Below the pieces are notes generated by a model, which did not search any database, was not told the origin of the DNA, and saw nothing but the letters and a program-made list of their open reading frames with translations. Made by a program: the position numbers and the translations under genes. This document shows positions 16,954 through 26,556 of a DNA stretch of 64,000 bases, piece after piece (positions within the stretch are counted from its first letter, which is position 1; the number at the start of each line of letters is the position of its first letter). Source of the stretch: Selenomonas sputigena (GTDB lineage Bacteria; Bacillota; Negativicutes; Selenomonadales; Selenomonadaceae); NCBI RefSeq assembly GCF_026015965.1, contig NZ_CP110383.1:405808-469807 (forward strand), read 5' to 3'.

Positions 16954-18177
16954 ATGGATTTCAAGCGTTATCTCAAGGAATATCCGAACAAGGAGGGGCG
17001 TTTCGGCAAGTTCGGCGGCGCCTACCTGCCAGAAGAACTCGTGCCTGCTTTTGCGGAAATCAACGAGGCGTATCTGACGATTTGCCATTCTTCGCAGTTC
17101 ATCAATGAGCTGCGGCGCATACGCCGCGAGTTTCAAGGGCGGCCGACGCCCGTCTACCACTGCGAGCGCCTTTCGCGCAAGATCGGCAATTGCCAGATCT
17201 ATTTGAAGCGTGAGGATTTGAACCACTCGGGTGCGCACAAGCTCAATCACTGTATGGGAGAGGGGCTTCTGGCGAAGTTCATGGGCAAGAAGCGCATCAT
17301 TGCCGAGACGGGCGCGGGACAGCACGGTGTGGCGCTCGCGACGGCGGCGGCCTTCTTCGGGCTCGACTGCACGATCTACATGGGCGAGGTCGACATCAAG
17401 AAGCAGGCGCCGAATGTGGCGCGCATGAAGGTGCTCGGCGCGAAGGTCGTGCCCGTCTCGCGCGGTGCGAAGACGCTCAAGGAAGCTGTCGATGCGGCTT
17501 TTGAGGATTATCTGGCGAACTACAAGGAGACGATCTACTGCATCGGCTCTGCTGTCGGACCGCATCCGTTCCCCATGATGGTGCGCGATTTCCAGACAGT
17601 CGTAGGCATCGAGGCGCGCGAACAATTCAAGGATATGATGGGGTTCCTGCCTGATGTTGTGACGGCGTGCGTGGGCGGCGGCAGCAATGCCATCGGCATG
17701 TTCGTGCCGTTCCTCGACGATCCTGTGGAGATCGTCGGCGTCGAGCCTCTGGGGCTTGGCAAGAAGCTCGGCGATCATGCGGCGTCCATGTCGTATGGCG
17801 AAGAGGGTGTCATGCACGGCTTTGACAGCATCATGCTCAAGGACGCGGCGGGCGAGCCGGCTCCTGTGTATTCGGTAGCAAGCGGACTCGACTACCCATC
17901 CGTCGGCCCCGAGCACGCCTTTTTGCGGGAGATTGGGCGCGTCAAGTACGATACGGCGACGGACGAGGAGGCGATCGGCGCCTTCTTCAAACTTTCGCGC
18001 TACGAGGGAATCATCCCCGCGCTCGAAAGCTCTCATGCGGTTGCCTACGCCATGCGCCGCGCCAAGGAGATGGATACGGGCTCGATCCTCGTCAACCTCA
18101 GCGGCAGGGGCGACAAGGATCTCGACTACGTCATTGAGAAGTACGGTACGGGCGAGAAGTATCTGGAATTTGCTTGA
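16954..18177 (+). CDS. trpB: Tryptophan synthase beta chain (stand-alone)
   Basis: 407 residues. The PLP lysine is Lys96 in [16 protein letters not shown], the catalytic glutamate is Glu118 in [11 protein letters not shown], and the phosphate loop is [26 protein letters not shown] and [13 protein letters not shown] complete the family signature. It joins indole and serine to make tryptophan. No trpA or other trp gene is nearby; the neighbour upstream is a protease. Several positions in the usually invariant core differ from typical TrpB1 ([14 protein letters not shown]), so it may be a stand-alone indole-salvage enzyme or work with a trpA elsewhere. Confidence 0.93.
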   Translation: MDFKRYLKEYPNKEGRFGKFGGAYLPEELVPAFAEINEAYLTICHSSQFINELRRIRREFQGRPTPVYHCERLSRKIGNCQIYLKREDLNHSGAHKLNHCMGEGLLAKFMGKKRIIAETGAGQHGVALATAAAFFGLDCTIYMGEVDIKKQAPNVARMKVLGAKVVPVSRGAKTLKEAVDAAFEDYLANYKETIYCIGSAVGPHPFPMMVRDFQTVVGIEAREQFKDMMGFLPDVVTACVGGGSNAIGMFVPFLDDPVEIVGVEPLGLGKKLGDHAASMSYGEEGVMHGFDSIMLKDAAGEPAPVYSVASGLDYPSVGPEHAFLREIGRVKYDTATDEEAIGAFFKLSRYEGIIPALESSHAVAYAMRRAKEMDTGSILVNLSGRGDKDLDYVIEKYGTGEKYLEFA

Positions 18178-18222
18178 ACGCTTGGATGAAGGAACAGTAA
18201 GAGGCCTTTGGGAATTACCCAC

Positions 18223-18280
18223 AGGACTCGCATGCAAAAAGGAGCTGCTTTACGGTAGCTCCTTTTGCATGCGGGTCCTG
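18223..18280 (+). terminator. Long inverted repeat, probable terminator after trpB
   Basis: AGGACTCGCATGCAAAAAGGAGCT pairs with AGCTCCTTTTGCATGCGGGTCCT with few mismatches, a stem of about 23 bp. The inner part GGAGCT...AGCTCC is directly followed by TTTT, which makes it terminator-like even though no T-run follows the outer stem. Confidence 0.6.
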
Positions 18281-18412
18281 TCTATGCTCTTATAGTATAC
18301 TTCTTTCTATACACATGCTTTTCTGCTGGAAAAGTTAGATTGTACGACTTCTTACCGGGTTGACGGTTTTTGAGCTGGGAGGTTCGATATGATGGTGAAG
18401 GGCTCGAAAATA

Positions 18413-18442
18413 TTCATGAAACATGGTATGCTTCTATATAAT
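18413..18442 (+). promoter_or_regulatory. Probable promoter of the DUF389 gene
   Basis: TTCATG (18413-18418), an 18-bp spacer and a perfect TATAAT (18437-18442). The gene's ribosome site AAAGGAG starts 22 bp later. The rest of the 300-bp gap upstream holds only the trpB inverted repeat. Confidence 0.55.
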
Positions 18443-18480
18443 GAAAGTATCCCGATGCCCAGACAAAGGAGATGGTTTGT

Positions 18481-19845
18481 TTGGTTTGGAATAAGCTGAA
18501 AGATTTTTTTGATTTGCATGGCGACATCGCGTCGATACGGGAAATTACAGATCGGATCAACGCCGGCGTGCGATTTCGGGGGACGAATCTCTGTGTGCTG
18601 ATGTTGGCCATCTTTATCGCCTCCATCGGACTCAACATGGACAGCACGGCGGTCATCATCGGCGCGATGCTGATCTCTCCGCTGATGGGGTCGATCTTGG
18701 GTATCGGCTATGGCCTTGCCCGGTATGACAGCACATATATCCGCTCTAGTGCAGGCAGTCTGTTGGCCCAAGTGCTCATTTCGGTTGCCACATCGGCACT
18801 TTATTTTTCCCTTACGCCCATAGCTACACCTTCGTCGGAACTGCTTGCACGGACATCACCGACCATCTGGGATGTTTTGATCGCTGTTTTCGGTGGACTG
18901 GCAGGCATCATCGGTATAACACGTAAAGAAGGTGGAAATGTCATCCCCGGCGTTGCGATTGCGACGGCTCTCATGCCTCCTCTCTGTACCGCAGGATACG
19001 GCATTGCTACGGGTGTGACTGCGTATACCGTAGGTGCGTTATATCTTTTCTTCATCAATAGTTTCTTTATCTGTTTGACCGCATTCAGTGTCCTGAAAAT
19101 CATTGACATTCCATCCAAGATCGAGCGGGACTCCGTGGAATTTTCAAGACAGAAACGCTACCTGCTGACATTTGCCATACTTATCACATTGCCCAGCTGT
19201 TTCTTTGCGTATCAGAGCGTGCAGGAAAATCTGGAGAGCGAGCAGGCGAAGATTTATATCGAGGAGAATTTCAAAGTGCCGCCTCATCTGGCGATCTCCT
19301 ATACCTTGGATAGTGAGGAGAAAATATTGACGGTATTTACGATTGCCGGAATATCGGAGGATGATTTGACAGTATTGACGGAGAAACTGCATGAAAAGGC
19401 ATATCTCAAACCTTTCCGTCTGGAGGTTTTTTCTGCAGAAACGGTGGAAGAGCGGGAAAAGATGGAGGCGATGATCGATCAGAGACTCAGCGAGGTTGAA
19501 AAAAGAGCCATTCCTTCCGTACAGGAACAACAGACAGTGACCGCACTCAAATCTGCTCGAGAGGAAAGTGAAAAGCAGGGCACTTATATATTGGACTGGA
19601 ATCGTGAGGCACGTATCGTGTTCCCGGAAATCTCCCGCATCGCCGTTGGGAGTGTGCGCGGCCCTGCTGCGACTGCAGATCCATCGGATTCTCTGAGTGA
19701 AATGCCGATTGCTTTTATATACTTGAAGGCCGATATGGACGAAGCGTTGCGTGCTCGTTTGACCGAATGGATTTCCACTAAGGCGCAGCGCCGTGTACAG
19801 GTGCAGTTCTTCCCCGAATCCACACGGGCAGAGGGAAAAACGTAA
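18481..19845 (+). CDS. DUF389 / TIGR00341 family membrane protein
   Basis: 454 residues. The start is set at the TTG at 18481, nine bases after AAAGGAG; an ATG at 18472 touches that site and would add three residues. Six or so membrane segments fill residues 35-245, with the conserved family core STAVIIGAMLISPLMGSILG and the second core GNVIPGVAIATALMPPLC. A soluble C-terminal part of about 200 residues follows, rich in Glu and Lys. The family is widespread and functionally unassigned. Codon usage is less GC-rich than the neighbouring genes, a hint of separate acquisition. Confidence 0.85.
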   Translation: MVWNKLKDFFDLHGDIASIREITDRINAGVRFRGTNLCVLMLAIFIASIGLNMDSTAVIIGAMLISPLMGSILGIGYGLARYDSTYIRSSAGSLLAQVLISVATSALYFSLTPIATPSSELLARTSPTIWDVLIAVFGGLAGIIGITRKEGGNVIPGVAIATALMPPLCTAGYGIATGVTAYTVGALYLFFINSFFICLTAFSVLKIIDIPSKIERDSVEFSRQKRYLLTFAILITLPSCFFAYQSVQENLESEQAKIYIEENFKVPPHLAISYTLDSEEKILTVFTIAGISEDDLTVLTEKLHEKAYLKPFRLEVFSAETVEEREKMEAMIDQRLSEVEKRAIPSVQEQQTVTALKSAREESEKQGTYILDWNREARIVFPEISRIAVGSVRGPAATADPSDSLSEMPIAFIYLKADMDEALRARLTEWISTKAQRRVQVQFFPESTRAEGKT

Positions 19846-19888
19846 CGATATTGCCGAGTCAATGTTCAGCGAGTCGTTGGGCAGACGC

Positions 19889-19936
19889 CAAAAAAGCCCG
19901 CCCAGTCCCCGTGAGTAAGAGGAATGGGTGGGCTTC
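19889..19936 (-). terminator. Terminator of the LptA-like gene
   Basis: AAGCCCGCCCA (19894-19904) and TGGGTGGGCTT (19925-19935) form an 11-bp stem with one G-T pair and a 20-base loop. On the minus strand it is followed by six T. It lies between convergent genes. Confidence 0.75.
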
Positions 19937-19997
19937 AGTTTGTGAAATCTCGTGTTCGTTTCGACGGTGCGGTGTGAAGAAGGTCGTGTACTGCAGC

Positions 19998-20534
19998 TTA
20001 GAGCAGCTCGTCCTTGGCGACGTCGTAGAAGGCGTGCTCCGCCTTGATCTCGCGCTTGCCTTGGCGAATCCTCACGTTGTCGTCGAACTGTGCGACCTGA
20101 GTGTCCCAGTTGAAGAGGCCGCTGTCCGACTGAATCGTGACCTTGGGACGCTCAAGGAAGACGTTGCCTTCGACGACAGCCTCGTGCGTCTTGCCGATGA
20201 CATGCGCCTTGTCACCCGTCAGTTTCAAGCCGTCCTGCGAGACGCTGACGTTGCCCTCGCACCAGACCTCGAAATCGGGGGAGTTGACGCCACTCTGGGC
20301 ATCGAAGGCGCCGTTTTTCAGGTACTTGAGCGCCGTCGCAAGGTCGACCTCGGCATGGTCGGCCTGGAAAGTGCAGCCGTTGGCGACGATGCGAATGTTG
20401 CCGTCGAAGACGCAGCGTCCCGAGGAGAAGTCGAGACGGTAGGAGTCAAAGGAGAAGTTCGGTGCGGCAAGAGCCGTCGCGCTCAAGGCGAGCAGAACGA
20501 ACATCATGAGAACCGAAACAAGGTTTTTTTTCAT
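19998..20534 (-). CDS. LptA/OstA-like periplasmic protein
   Basis: 178 residues from the ATG at 20534, seven bases after AAGGAAG; a longer frame to 20594 lacks a site. A clear signal peptide (MKKNLVSVLMMFVLLALSA, cleaved near ALAAP) leads into repeated beta-strand units typical of the OstA jellyroll: DSYRLDFSSGRCVFDGNIRI, LTGDKAHVIGKTHEAVVEGN and FDDNVRIRQGKREIKAEHAF. LptA forms the bridge that carries lipopolysaccharide to the outer membrane, so this is direct evidence for a diderm cell. No other lpt gene is adjacent, so this may be a paralogue rather than the main LptA. Confidence 0.75.
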   Translation of the reverse strand: MKKNLVSVLMMFVLLALSATALAAPNFSFDSYRLDFSSGRCVFDGNIRIVANGCTFQADHAEVDLATALKYLKNGAFDAQSGVNSPDFEVWCEGNVSVSQDGLKLTGDKAHVIGKTHEAVVEGNVFLERPKVTIQSDSGLFNWDTQVAQFDDNVRIRQGKREIKAEHAFYDVAKDELL

Positions 20535-20720
20535 AAAGACGCTTCCTTTCATTGGCGTGAAAAGTATTTTCCATACAGATCCTTTTTCTATCATACAGCA
20601 TGAAGGCGGGTTTTTCCAGCGAATTTTCCTTAAAGGCTAAGTTTCAGCAGGATAAAGCGGTGTTCTTGCCGTATTATTTCATCATATAATGGAAGACAAG
20701 CAGGAAGAGGAGGCGGACAA

Positions 20721-21728
20721 ATGACGATACGGGAAAAACGTGAGGCGTTGGAGTATGAAATACTTTCCCCCCTTGCGGCGAAGAGCAGGGAGAGCCGGCG
20801 GCGAGCACCGATCGTACCGTGCCCTTTCCGCACGGACTTTCAGCGCGACCGCGACCGCATCCTGCACTCGAAAGCGTTCCGGCGTCTGAAGCGCAAGACG
20901 CAGGTTTACATCGTCTCGGGTGATCACTACCGTACGCGCATGACGCACAGCTTGGAGGTGTCGCAGATCGCCCGCACGATCGCGCGAGGGCTTTGCCTCA
21001 ACGAAGATCTGACGGAGGCGATCGCACTCGGTCACGACGTCGGTCATACGCCTTTTGGTCATGCGGGCGAGGCGGCGATGGCGGAGATCATTGGACACTT
21101 CGCGCACAACGAGCAGAGTCTGCGCGTCGTCGAGTATTTGGAGCGCGATGGCGCGGGTCTCAATCTGACCTTCGAGGTCAAGGACGGCATCGTCAATCAC
21201 ACGGGAAAGCACTTGCCGAAGACACTTGAAGGGCGCATTGTGCGCATTGCCGACCGCATCGCCTACCTTTGCCACGATTACGACGACAGTCTGCGCGCGG
21301 GTATGCTTGAGGCGGGCGATCTGCCGACGCTCGTTTACGCGAAGCTCGGGTATACGACGTCGGAGATGATCACGGGCATGGTCTCCGACCTCATTGTGCA
21401 TTCAGAGAAGCGGGAGGACATTGCGCTCTCTCCTGCCATGCAGGAGGTTATGGATGCTTTTCGGGCCTTCATGTTCGAGCATATCTACCATTCGGAGCGG
21501 CTGGCGCGTGAGAGGAAGCAGGCGGTGTTCGTGCTGCGCGAACTTTACGCGCACTACATGGAGAACTTTGAGGAACTGCCCGAGGAGTTTCGCCGCTATG
21601 AAACGCGCTGGGGCAGGCAGCAGACCGTCGTCGACTATGTGGCGGGACTCAGTGACAACTATGCCGTGCATACGTTCGCACGCATCTTCATGCCGCCCGT
21701 CGGCTTTTCCGTGCCGGGCGATGCGTGA
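20721..21728 (+). CDS. dgt: Deoxyguanosinetriphosphate triphosphohydrolase-like protein
   Basis: 335 residues of the HD-domain dNTPase family, which hydrolyses dNTPs to the nucleoside and tripolyphosphate. Signature segments are FRRLKRKTQVY, the first metal histidine in MTHSLEVSQIART, the HD pair in GHDVGHTPFGHAGE, and the later Asp in RIADRIAYLCHDYDD. The length matches the short type-2 dGTPase-like proteins rather than the 500-residue E. coli Dgt. A perfect TATAAT at 20685-20690 lies upstream without a clear -35. The position just before dnaG, as in many Firmicutes, suits control of nucleotide supply for replication. Confidence 0.9.
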   Translation: MTIREKREALEYEILSPLAAKSRESRRRAPIVPCPFRTDFQRDRDRILHSKAFRRLKRKTQVYIVSGDHYRTRMTHSLEVSQIARTIARGLCLNEDLTEAIALGHDVGHTPFGHAGEAAMAEIIGHFAHNEQSLRVVEYLERDGAGLNLTFEVKDGIVNHTGKHLPKTLEGRIVRIADRIAYLCHDYDDSLRAGMLEAGDLPTLVYAKLGYTTSEMITGMVSDLIVHSEKREDIALSPAMQEVMDAFRAFMFEHIYHSERLARERKQAVFVLRELYAHYMENFEELPEEFRRYETRWGRQQTVVDYVAGLSDNYAVHTFARIFMPPVGFSVPGDA

Positions 21729-21947
21729 TTTTCAGGACGGAACTTTTGTGTTTTTTTGTGCTTGTGCCTCTGCAGCAGATTTCGGCAAAATTTTTTGGCG
21801 TAACGGAAAAAAAGAGGATATTTTCAATTTATAGGGAATATAAAATTTAGTGGAATTTGAGTGGATGTTCCGCGTGGCTCGTTCGTTTCAATACGGTAGA
21901 AAAATCGCAGAAAATCAAGAAGAGGGAGCAGCGAAGGGTGAAGAAGC

Positions 21948-23732
21948 ATGAGGAATGAGGCGATGGACGCCTTTGTCGAGCGCGTACGCGCAGATTCCGA
22001 CATCGTTGCCGTCGTTTCCTCCTATGTCGCGTTAAAGAAAAAAGGAAATCGTTATTGGGGCTGCTGCCCGTTTCACCACGAGAACACGCCGTCTTTTTCG
22101 GTAGTTCCCGAGCAGGGATTTTTTTATTGTTTCGGTTGTCACGTCGGAGGAAACGTATTCAAGTTCCTCTCGCTTATTGAGAACATCCCCTATTTCGAGG
22201 CAATCAAACTGCAGGCGGAAAAGCTCAATATTCCTTTGCCCGAGAGAGAGAGAAGCGCAGCGGAAATCGCGCGTGACAAGAAGGCGGAGGAACTTCGCCG
22301 CGTGCATGAGATGGCGCAGACCTTTTTTCACAACTGTCTGACCAAGACGCATTACGGCGAGGCGGCGAAGGCCTATCTCGCGGGGCGCGGTATCGGCGAG
22401 AGCGTCATCGAGGCTTTCGGCATCGGCTATGCGCCGCCCGCGTGGGACAAGCTCGCCGTCGCCTTCGAGAAGCGCGGCGTGCCTGCTGCGCTCCTTGAAG
22501 AGAGCGGCTTGGCGGCGAAGCGGCAGAAGGGCGCGGGTCATTACGACCGCTTTCGCAATCGCGTGATCATCCCGATCCGCGACGCGCGAGGGCGCGTCGT
22601 GGCGTTCGGCGGACGCATCTTGGGAGACGGCAAGCCGAAATATCTGAACTCGCCCGAGACGCTGATCTTCAACAAGCGACGTCTGCTCTTCGGTCTCGAT
22701 CGCGCGCATCGTGCCATTGCGCGCGCGGGATTCGCCGTCGTCGTCGAGGGCTATATGGATGCGATTTCCGTCGCGGCTGCGGGCATAGAGAACGTCGTTG
22801 CCTCCCTCGGCACAGCTTTTACTGCAGAGCAGGCGAAGCTTCTGCTGCGCTATGCGCCGGAACTGCGCTTCTGCTATGACAGCGATGCGGCGGGACAGGA
22901 GGCGACGCTTCGCGCGCTTTCCGTCGCGCGCGCGGCGGGGGCGATGGTCAAGGTGCTGCGCGTGCCCGACGGCAAAGATCCCGACGAATACATCCGAAAA
23001 CATGGCGAGGCGGCTTTTCGAAAACTCGTCGAAGCGGCGCTTCCCTTCATCGAGTACCGCATGGTGCGCGTATTGGAGACGGCGGACAAGGAGAGCCTGC
23101 AGGGCAGGCTCGATACACTCGCGGCGCTTCTGCCCGTGCTCGCCGAGGTGAAAAGCCCTGCGGAACTTGATGGCTATATCGTGCGCACGGCGCGTGAACT
23201 GACGCTCGACGAAGGGCTCATACGCGCCGAGCTTGGCCGGGCGGCAGGATCTTCTGCGCCGCCCGCTGCCGTGCGAGAGACGACGCGGCGCGCCTTCAAA
23301 AAGGCGGACGATATTCTGCAGCGTGCAGGGCGGATCGTGCTTCGGACAGCGTGGCATGATCCGGCTGTTACGGAGCATATTGCCTCCCTCGTGCCGTTCG
23401 AGGCTTTTTCGACAGAGGAACAGGCGAAGGCGCTCGCGTGGCTCTATGGACTTCATCTTGCGGGCGAGAGGCCGACGGATGCGCGTGCGCAGGCGGAGCT
23501 TTCCGAGGCGGTCGCGACGGAGATCAGTCGATCGCTTGCCGAGGACACGGGGACGATGGACGCGCTGGAGGCTTACGATGACTCCATGAGACGCTTGCGC
23601 AGGACGTATCTTGCGCAGCTCTTTGAGGAGCATACGCGGCGCGCTGATCGATGGGAAAAGGAAAATGATGCGCGGTTCTTGCAGGAATTAGCGCAGATTC
23701 AGCGAATAAAGAACGAAATGGAAGGGCTATGA
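21948..23732 (+). CDS. dnaG: DNA primase
   Basis: 594 residues. The N-terminal zinc-binding domain shows the CHC2 ligands (Cys40, His43, Cys61, Cys64) in CCPFHHENTPSF and FFYCFGCHVGG. The TOPRIM catalytic domain contains VVVEGYMDAIS and RFCYDSDAAGQEA, with RNRVIIPIRDARGRVVAFGG before it. The C-terminal third is helical and would bind DnaB helicase. It makes RNA primers at the replication fork. It is followed by rpoD after 78 bp, the usual dnaG-rpoD macromolecular synthesis pair; rpsU is not next to it. Confidence 0.97.
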   Translation: MRNEAMDAFVERVRADSDIVAVVSSYVALKKKGNRYWGCCPFHHENTPSFSVVPEQGFFYCFGCHVGGNVFKFLSLIENIPYFEAIKLQAEKLNIPLPERERSAAEIARDKKAEELRRVHEMAQTFFHNCLTKTHYGEAAKAYLAGRGIGESVIEAFGIGYAPPAWDKLAVAFEKRGVPAALLEESGLAAKRQKGAGHYDRFRNRVIIPIRDARGRVVAFGGRILGDGKPKYLNSPETLIFNKRRLLFGLDRAHRAIARAGFAVVVEGYMDAISVAAAGIENVVASLGTAFTAEQAKLLLRYAPELRFCYDSDAAGQEATLRALSVARAAGAMVKVLRVPDGKDPDEYIRKHGEAAFRKLVEAALPFIEYRMVRVLETADKESLQGRLDTLAALLPVLAEVKSPAELDGYIVRTARELTLDEGLIRAELGRAAGSSAPPAAVRETTRRAFKKADDILQRAGRIVLRTAWHDPAVTEHIASLVPFEAFSTEEQAKALAWLYGLHLAGERPTDARAQAELSEAVATEISRSLAEDTGTMDALEAYDDSMRRLRRTYLAQLFEEHTRRADRWEKENDARFLQELAQIQRIKNEMEGL

Positions 23733-23810
23733 GCAAAACAAAGGCATTTTCCCAAGCGGGCGTCCTTGCCCGACATGACGAAATGAGCAGCAGAAAGGAG
23801 GCGCGATTCC

Positions 23811-24938
23811 ATGGCTGAGAAAGCGAACAAGACGGTTCTCGACGTGGAGAAGAAGCCGACGCAGAGCTCTGCCATCGTGTCGAGCCTTCTCACAAAAGGG
23901 CGGGGCAACGGCGGCGTGCTGACTTACGGCGAGCTGATGACGGCATTGCAGGAGCAGGAACTCACGCCGGATGAAATCGACGACCTTTACGAGACGTTCA
24001 GCAACAAGGGTATCGAGATTGTGGATGATTCGAACCGTGCACAAGCGGAGGTAGACGAGGACAAGGCTGAGGAAGAAGTGGATATCGATCTCAGTATTCC
24101 CGAGGGCATCAGCATCGACGATCCCGTGCGCATGTATCTGAAGGAGATCGGCCGCGTGCCTCTCCTTTCCGCAGATGAGGAAATCGCTCTTGCCAAGCGC
24201 ATGGAAGCGGGCGACGAGGAAGCGCAGAAGGAATTGGCGGAGGCGAATCTGCGTCTGGTCGTGAGCATTGCCAAGCGCTATGTCGGCAGGGGCATGCTGT
24301 TTCTCGATCTCATACAGGAGGGGAATCTCGGCCTCATCAAGGCGGTCGAGAAGTTCGACTACAACAAGGGCTACAAGTTCAGTACCTATGCGACGTGGTG
24401 GATTCGGCAGGCGATCACGCGGGCTATCGCCGATCAGGCGCGTACGATCCGCATCCCCGTCCACATGGTCGAGACGATCAATAAGCTCATTCGCGTTTCA
24501 CGCCAGCTCCTGCAGCAGCTTGGCCGGGAGCCGTCGCCCGAAGAAATTGCCGAGGCTATGGAGATCAGCGTGGAGCGCGTGCGCGAGATCATGAAGATTG
24601 CGCAGGAGCCGGTTTCCTTAGAAACGCCGATCGGCGAGGAAGAGGACTCCCATCTCGGCGACTTCATCGAGGATCAGGACGCGCCTGCGCCGGCGGAGGC
24701 CGCATCCTTCATGCTCCTCAAAGAGCAGCTCGAAGAAGTCCTCGACACGTTGACGGAGCGCGAGGAACGCGTCCTGCGCCTGCGTTTCGGTCTGGACGAC
24801 GGCAGGGCGCGCACGCTTGAAGAGGTCGGACAGAACTTCGGCGTGACGCGCGAGCGCATCCGTCAGATCGAGGCGAAGGCTCTTCGGAAGCTGCGGCATC
24901 CGAGCCGCAGCCGCAAGCTCAAGGACTTTCTCGATTGA
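23811..24938 (+). CDS. rpoD: RNA polymerase primary sigma factor
   Basis: 375 residues, the size of Firmicute SigA. Region 1.1 is followed by region 1.2 ([19 protein letters not shown]), region 2 ([20 protein letters not shown] and [19 protein letters not shown], the -10 recognition helix), region 3 ([14 protein letters not shown]) and region 4 ([20 protein letters not shown], the -35 helix-turn-helix). AAAGGAGG lies ahead of the ATG. It directs polymerase to the TTGACA/TATAAT promoters seen throughout the window. Confidence 0.98.
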   Translation: MAEKANKTVLDVEKKPTQSSAIVSSLLTKGRGNGGVLTYGELMTALQEQELTPDEIDDLYETFSNKGIEIVDDSNRAQAEVDEDKAEEEVDIDLSIPEGISIDDPVRMYLKEIGRVPLLSADEEIALAKRMEAGDEEAQKELAEANLRLVVSIAKRYVGRGMLFLDLIQEGNLGLIKAVEKFDYNKGYKFSTYATWWIRQAITRAIADQARTIRIPVHMVETINKLIRVSRQLLQQLGREPSPEEIAEAMEISVERVREIMKIAQEPVSLETPIGEEEDSHLGDFIEDQDAPAPAEAASFMLLKEQLEEVLDTLTEREERVLRLRFGLDDGRARTLEEVGQNFGVTRERIRQIEAKALRKLRHPSRSRKLKDFLD

Positions 24939-24973
24939 TTGGATGCCGAAAAAGATGAAAAGGGGCGGTGACG

Positions 24974-25663
24974 GTGCCAGAACTCGATGAGCGTCTTGCG
25001 GCCGTCGCCGCCTTCGTACCTTTGGGTGCGCGTCTTGCCGACATCGGCACCGATCATGCGAAGCTGCCGCTCGCACTGGCTGCGTCAGGAAAAATTGCAC
25101 ACGCGATTGCCGTTGACGTGAATGAAGGGCCTTTTGAGGCGGCGCGGCGAGCCGTGCGAACGGCAGGGCTGACGCAAATGGTCGAGGTGCGCATCGGTGA
25201 CGGTCTTGCGGCGCTTGCACCTGGCGAGGTCGACAGCGTCGCTGTCGCGGGCATGGGAGGCTCGCTGATCGCGCGCATCCTCACGGACGGTGCTGCCGTG
25301 CTGCAGACGCTGGAAACCCTCGTCCTGCAGCCGCAGAGCGATGCGGCGGAGCTTCGCACCTGGCTCTATGACAACGGCTGGCACGTCGCGGAGGAAAGCC
25401 TTGTGCGTGCGGGCGGCAGGCTCTATGAGATCCTTCTGGCAAGGCGAGGGAAAAAGGAGAAGCCAGAGCCGATCCTCTTGGAGATCGGCCCTTGCCTTTG
25501 GCAAAAGAAGCCGCCGCTCTTGAAAGAACATATCGAGCAGCTGCTTTCTCGTGTGCGCCGTGCGAGAGAAGGCATGGGAAAGAGTGCGCGTGCAAGGGAA
25601 GGGGCGGCGTATCGCGCGCTTGGAGAAAAGGCCGCCGCATTGGAGGAAAAGCTTATATGGTAA
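24974..25663 (+). CDS. trmK: tRNA (adenine-22-N1)-methyltransferase
   Basis: 229 residues from the GTG at 24974, which has AGGGG 8 bp upstream; an earlier in-frame GTG at 24968 is too close to that site. The protein begins MPELDERLAAVAAFVPLGAR and carries an S-adenosylmethionine fold with RLADIGTDHAKLPLALA and the acidic AIAVDVNEGPFEAA. VAVAGMGGSLIARIL is the family signature. It methylates A22 in some tRNAs. Its stop overlaps the start of the Nif3-like gene, the same trmK-nif3 pairing downstream of rpoD as in Bacillus. Confidence 0.92.
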   Translation: MPELDERLAAVAAFVPLGARLADIGTDHAKLPLALAASGKIAHAIAVDVNEGPFEAARRAVRTAGLTQMVEVRIGDGLAALAPGEVDSVAVAGMGGSLIARILTDGAAVLQTLETLVLQPQSDAAELRTWLYDNGWHVAEESLVRAGGRLYEILLARRGKKEKPEPILLEIGPCLWQKKPPLLKEHIEQLLSRVRRAREGMGKSARAREGAAYRALGEKAAALEEKLIW

Positions 25664-26451
25664 AGTTGCAGGACGTCATGCAGGCGATGGAGCGCATCGC
25701 GCCGCGCCGCTTGGCAGAGGAGTGGGACAACCCTGGCCTCCTCGTCGGCTCGCCGCACGATGAAGTGAGGAAGATCCTCGTCGCGCTCGATGTGCGCGAG
25801 GAAACAGTGGAACGTGCAATCGAGGATGGCTGCGATCTGATCGTCGCGCACCATCCTCTTATTTTTCGTGGACTCAAGGCGGTGCGCACGGACGATGCGA
25901 CGGGACGCAAGATCGCGCGTCTGATCAAGGCAGACATCGCTGTCTTTGCCGCGCACACGAACCTCGACAGTGCGGCGGGCGGCGTCAACGATGTGCTCGC
26001 TGAAAAGCTGGAATTGAAGGGAGTTGTGCCGCTTGCCGAAGGCACGGCAGACGGCGAGCCGGGTCTTGGGCGCATCGGCTCGCTCGATGCGGAATTCTCC
26101 CTGGATGATTTTGCTGCACGCGTCAAGGCGAAATTGGGGCTTTCGTCGATGCGCATTGTGCGTGCAGGCGCTCACAGGATTTCCCGTGTCGCCCTCTGCG
26201 GCGGCAGTGGTGCAGAGTTCATCGGCAGGGCGGCGGCCAAGGGCGCCGACGTCTATGTGACGGGCGATGTCAAGTATCACGATGCCGAACGCGCCATAGG
26301 TCTTGGGATCCATATTCTTGATGCCGGGCATTTTGCGACGGAGCAGCCGATCGTTGCCCGTCTTGCTGAACGGTTGGAGAAGGAACTTGGCGATGGCGTG
26401 GAAATTGTCGCCGAAACAAAATCTAGTGATTTTTTCAAGTTTATTAACTAG
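25657..26451 (+). CDS. Nif3-like dinuclear metal protein (YqfO family)
   Basis: 264 residues from the ATG at 25657, which overlaps the trmK stop by 7 bp and has GGAGG about 10 bp upstream. Family signatures: AEEWDNPGLLVG, VAHHPLIFRGLKAV with its metal histidines, AAHTNLDSA, and VYVTGDVKYHDAERAI with AGHFATEQ at the C-terminal end. These residues build the dinuclear metal site of the hexameric ring. It has been annotated as GTP cyclohydrolase 1 type 2 or a metal-binding regulator; the true reaction is uncertain. It lacks the large inserted domain found in Bacillus YqfO. Confidence 0.9.
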   Translation: MVKLQDVMQAMERIAPRRLAEEWDNPGLLVGSPHDEVRKILVALDVREETVERAIEDGCDLIVAHHPLIFRGLKAVRTDDATGRKIARLIKADIAVFAAHTNLDSAAGGVNDVLAEKLELKGVVPLAEGTADGEPGLGRIGSLDAEFSLDDFAARVKAKLGLSSMRIVRAGAHRISRVALCGGSGAEFIGRAAAKGADVYVTGDVKYHDAERAIGLGIHILDAGHFATEQPIVARLAERLEKELGDGVEIVAETKSSDFFKFIN

Positions 26452-26521
26452 ATGTATGATAAATGGAGAAAATAGAATTAGTGTTCTCTTATAATAATTG
26501 TTTGCATGTGCCTCGAATCGT

Positions 26522-26550
26522 TTGACAAATCCTTGGGCAACTGGTATAAT
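26522..26550 (+). promoter_or_regulatory. Full-consensus promoter of rnpB
   Basis: TTGACA (26522-26527), exactly 17 bp, then TATAAT (26545-26550); both hexamers are perfect. Predicted start is at about 26557. Confidence 0.9.
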
Positions 26551-26556
26551 GGTCAC

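Noticed and set aside
15589-18237. An 882-codon open frame on the minus strand
   Set aside because: It lies opposite the protease and trpB genes, which have clear motifs and ribosome sites. Its translation is rich in Arg and His with no domain; it is a product of high GC and codon bias.
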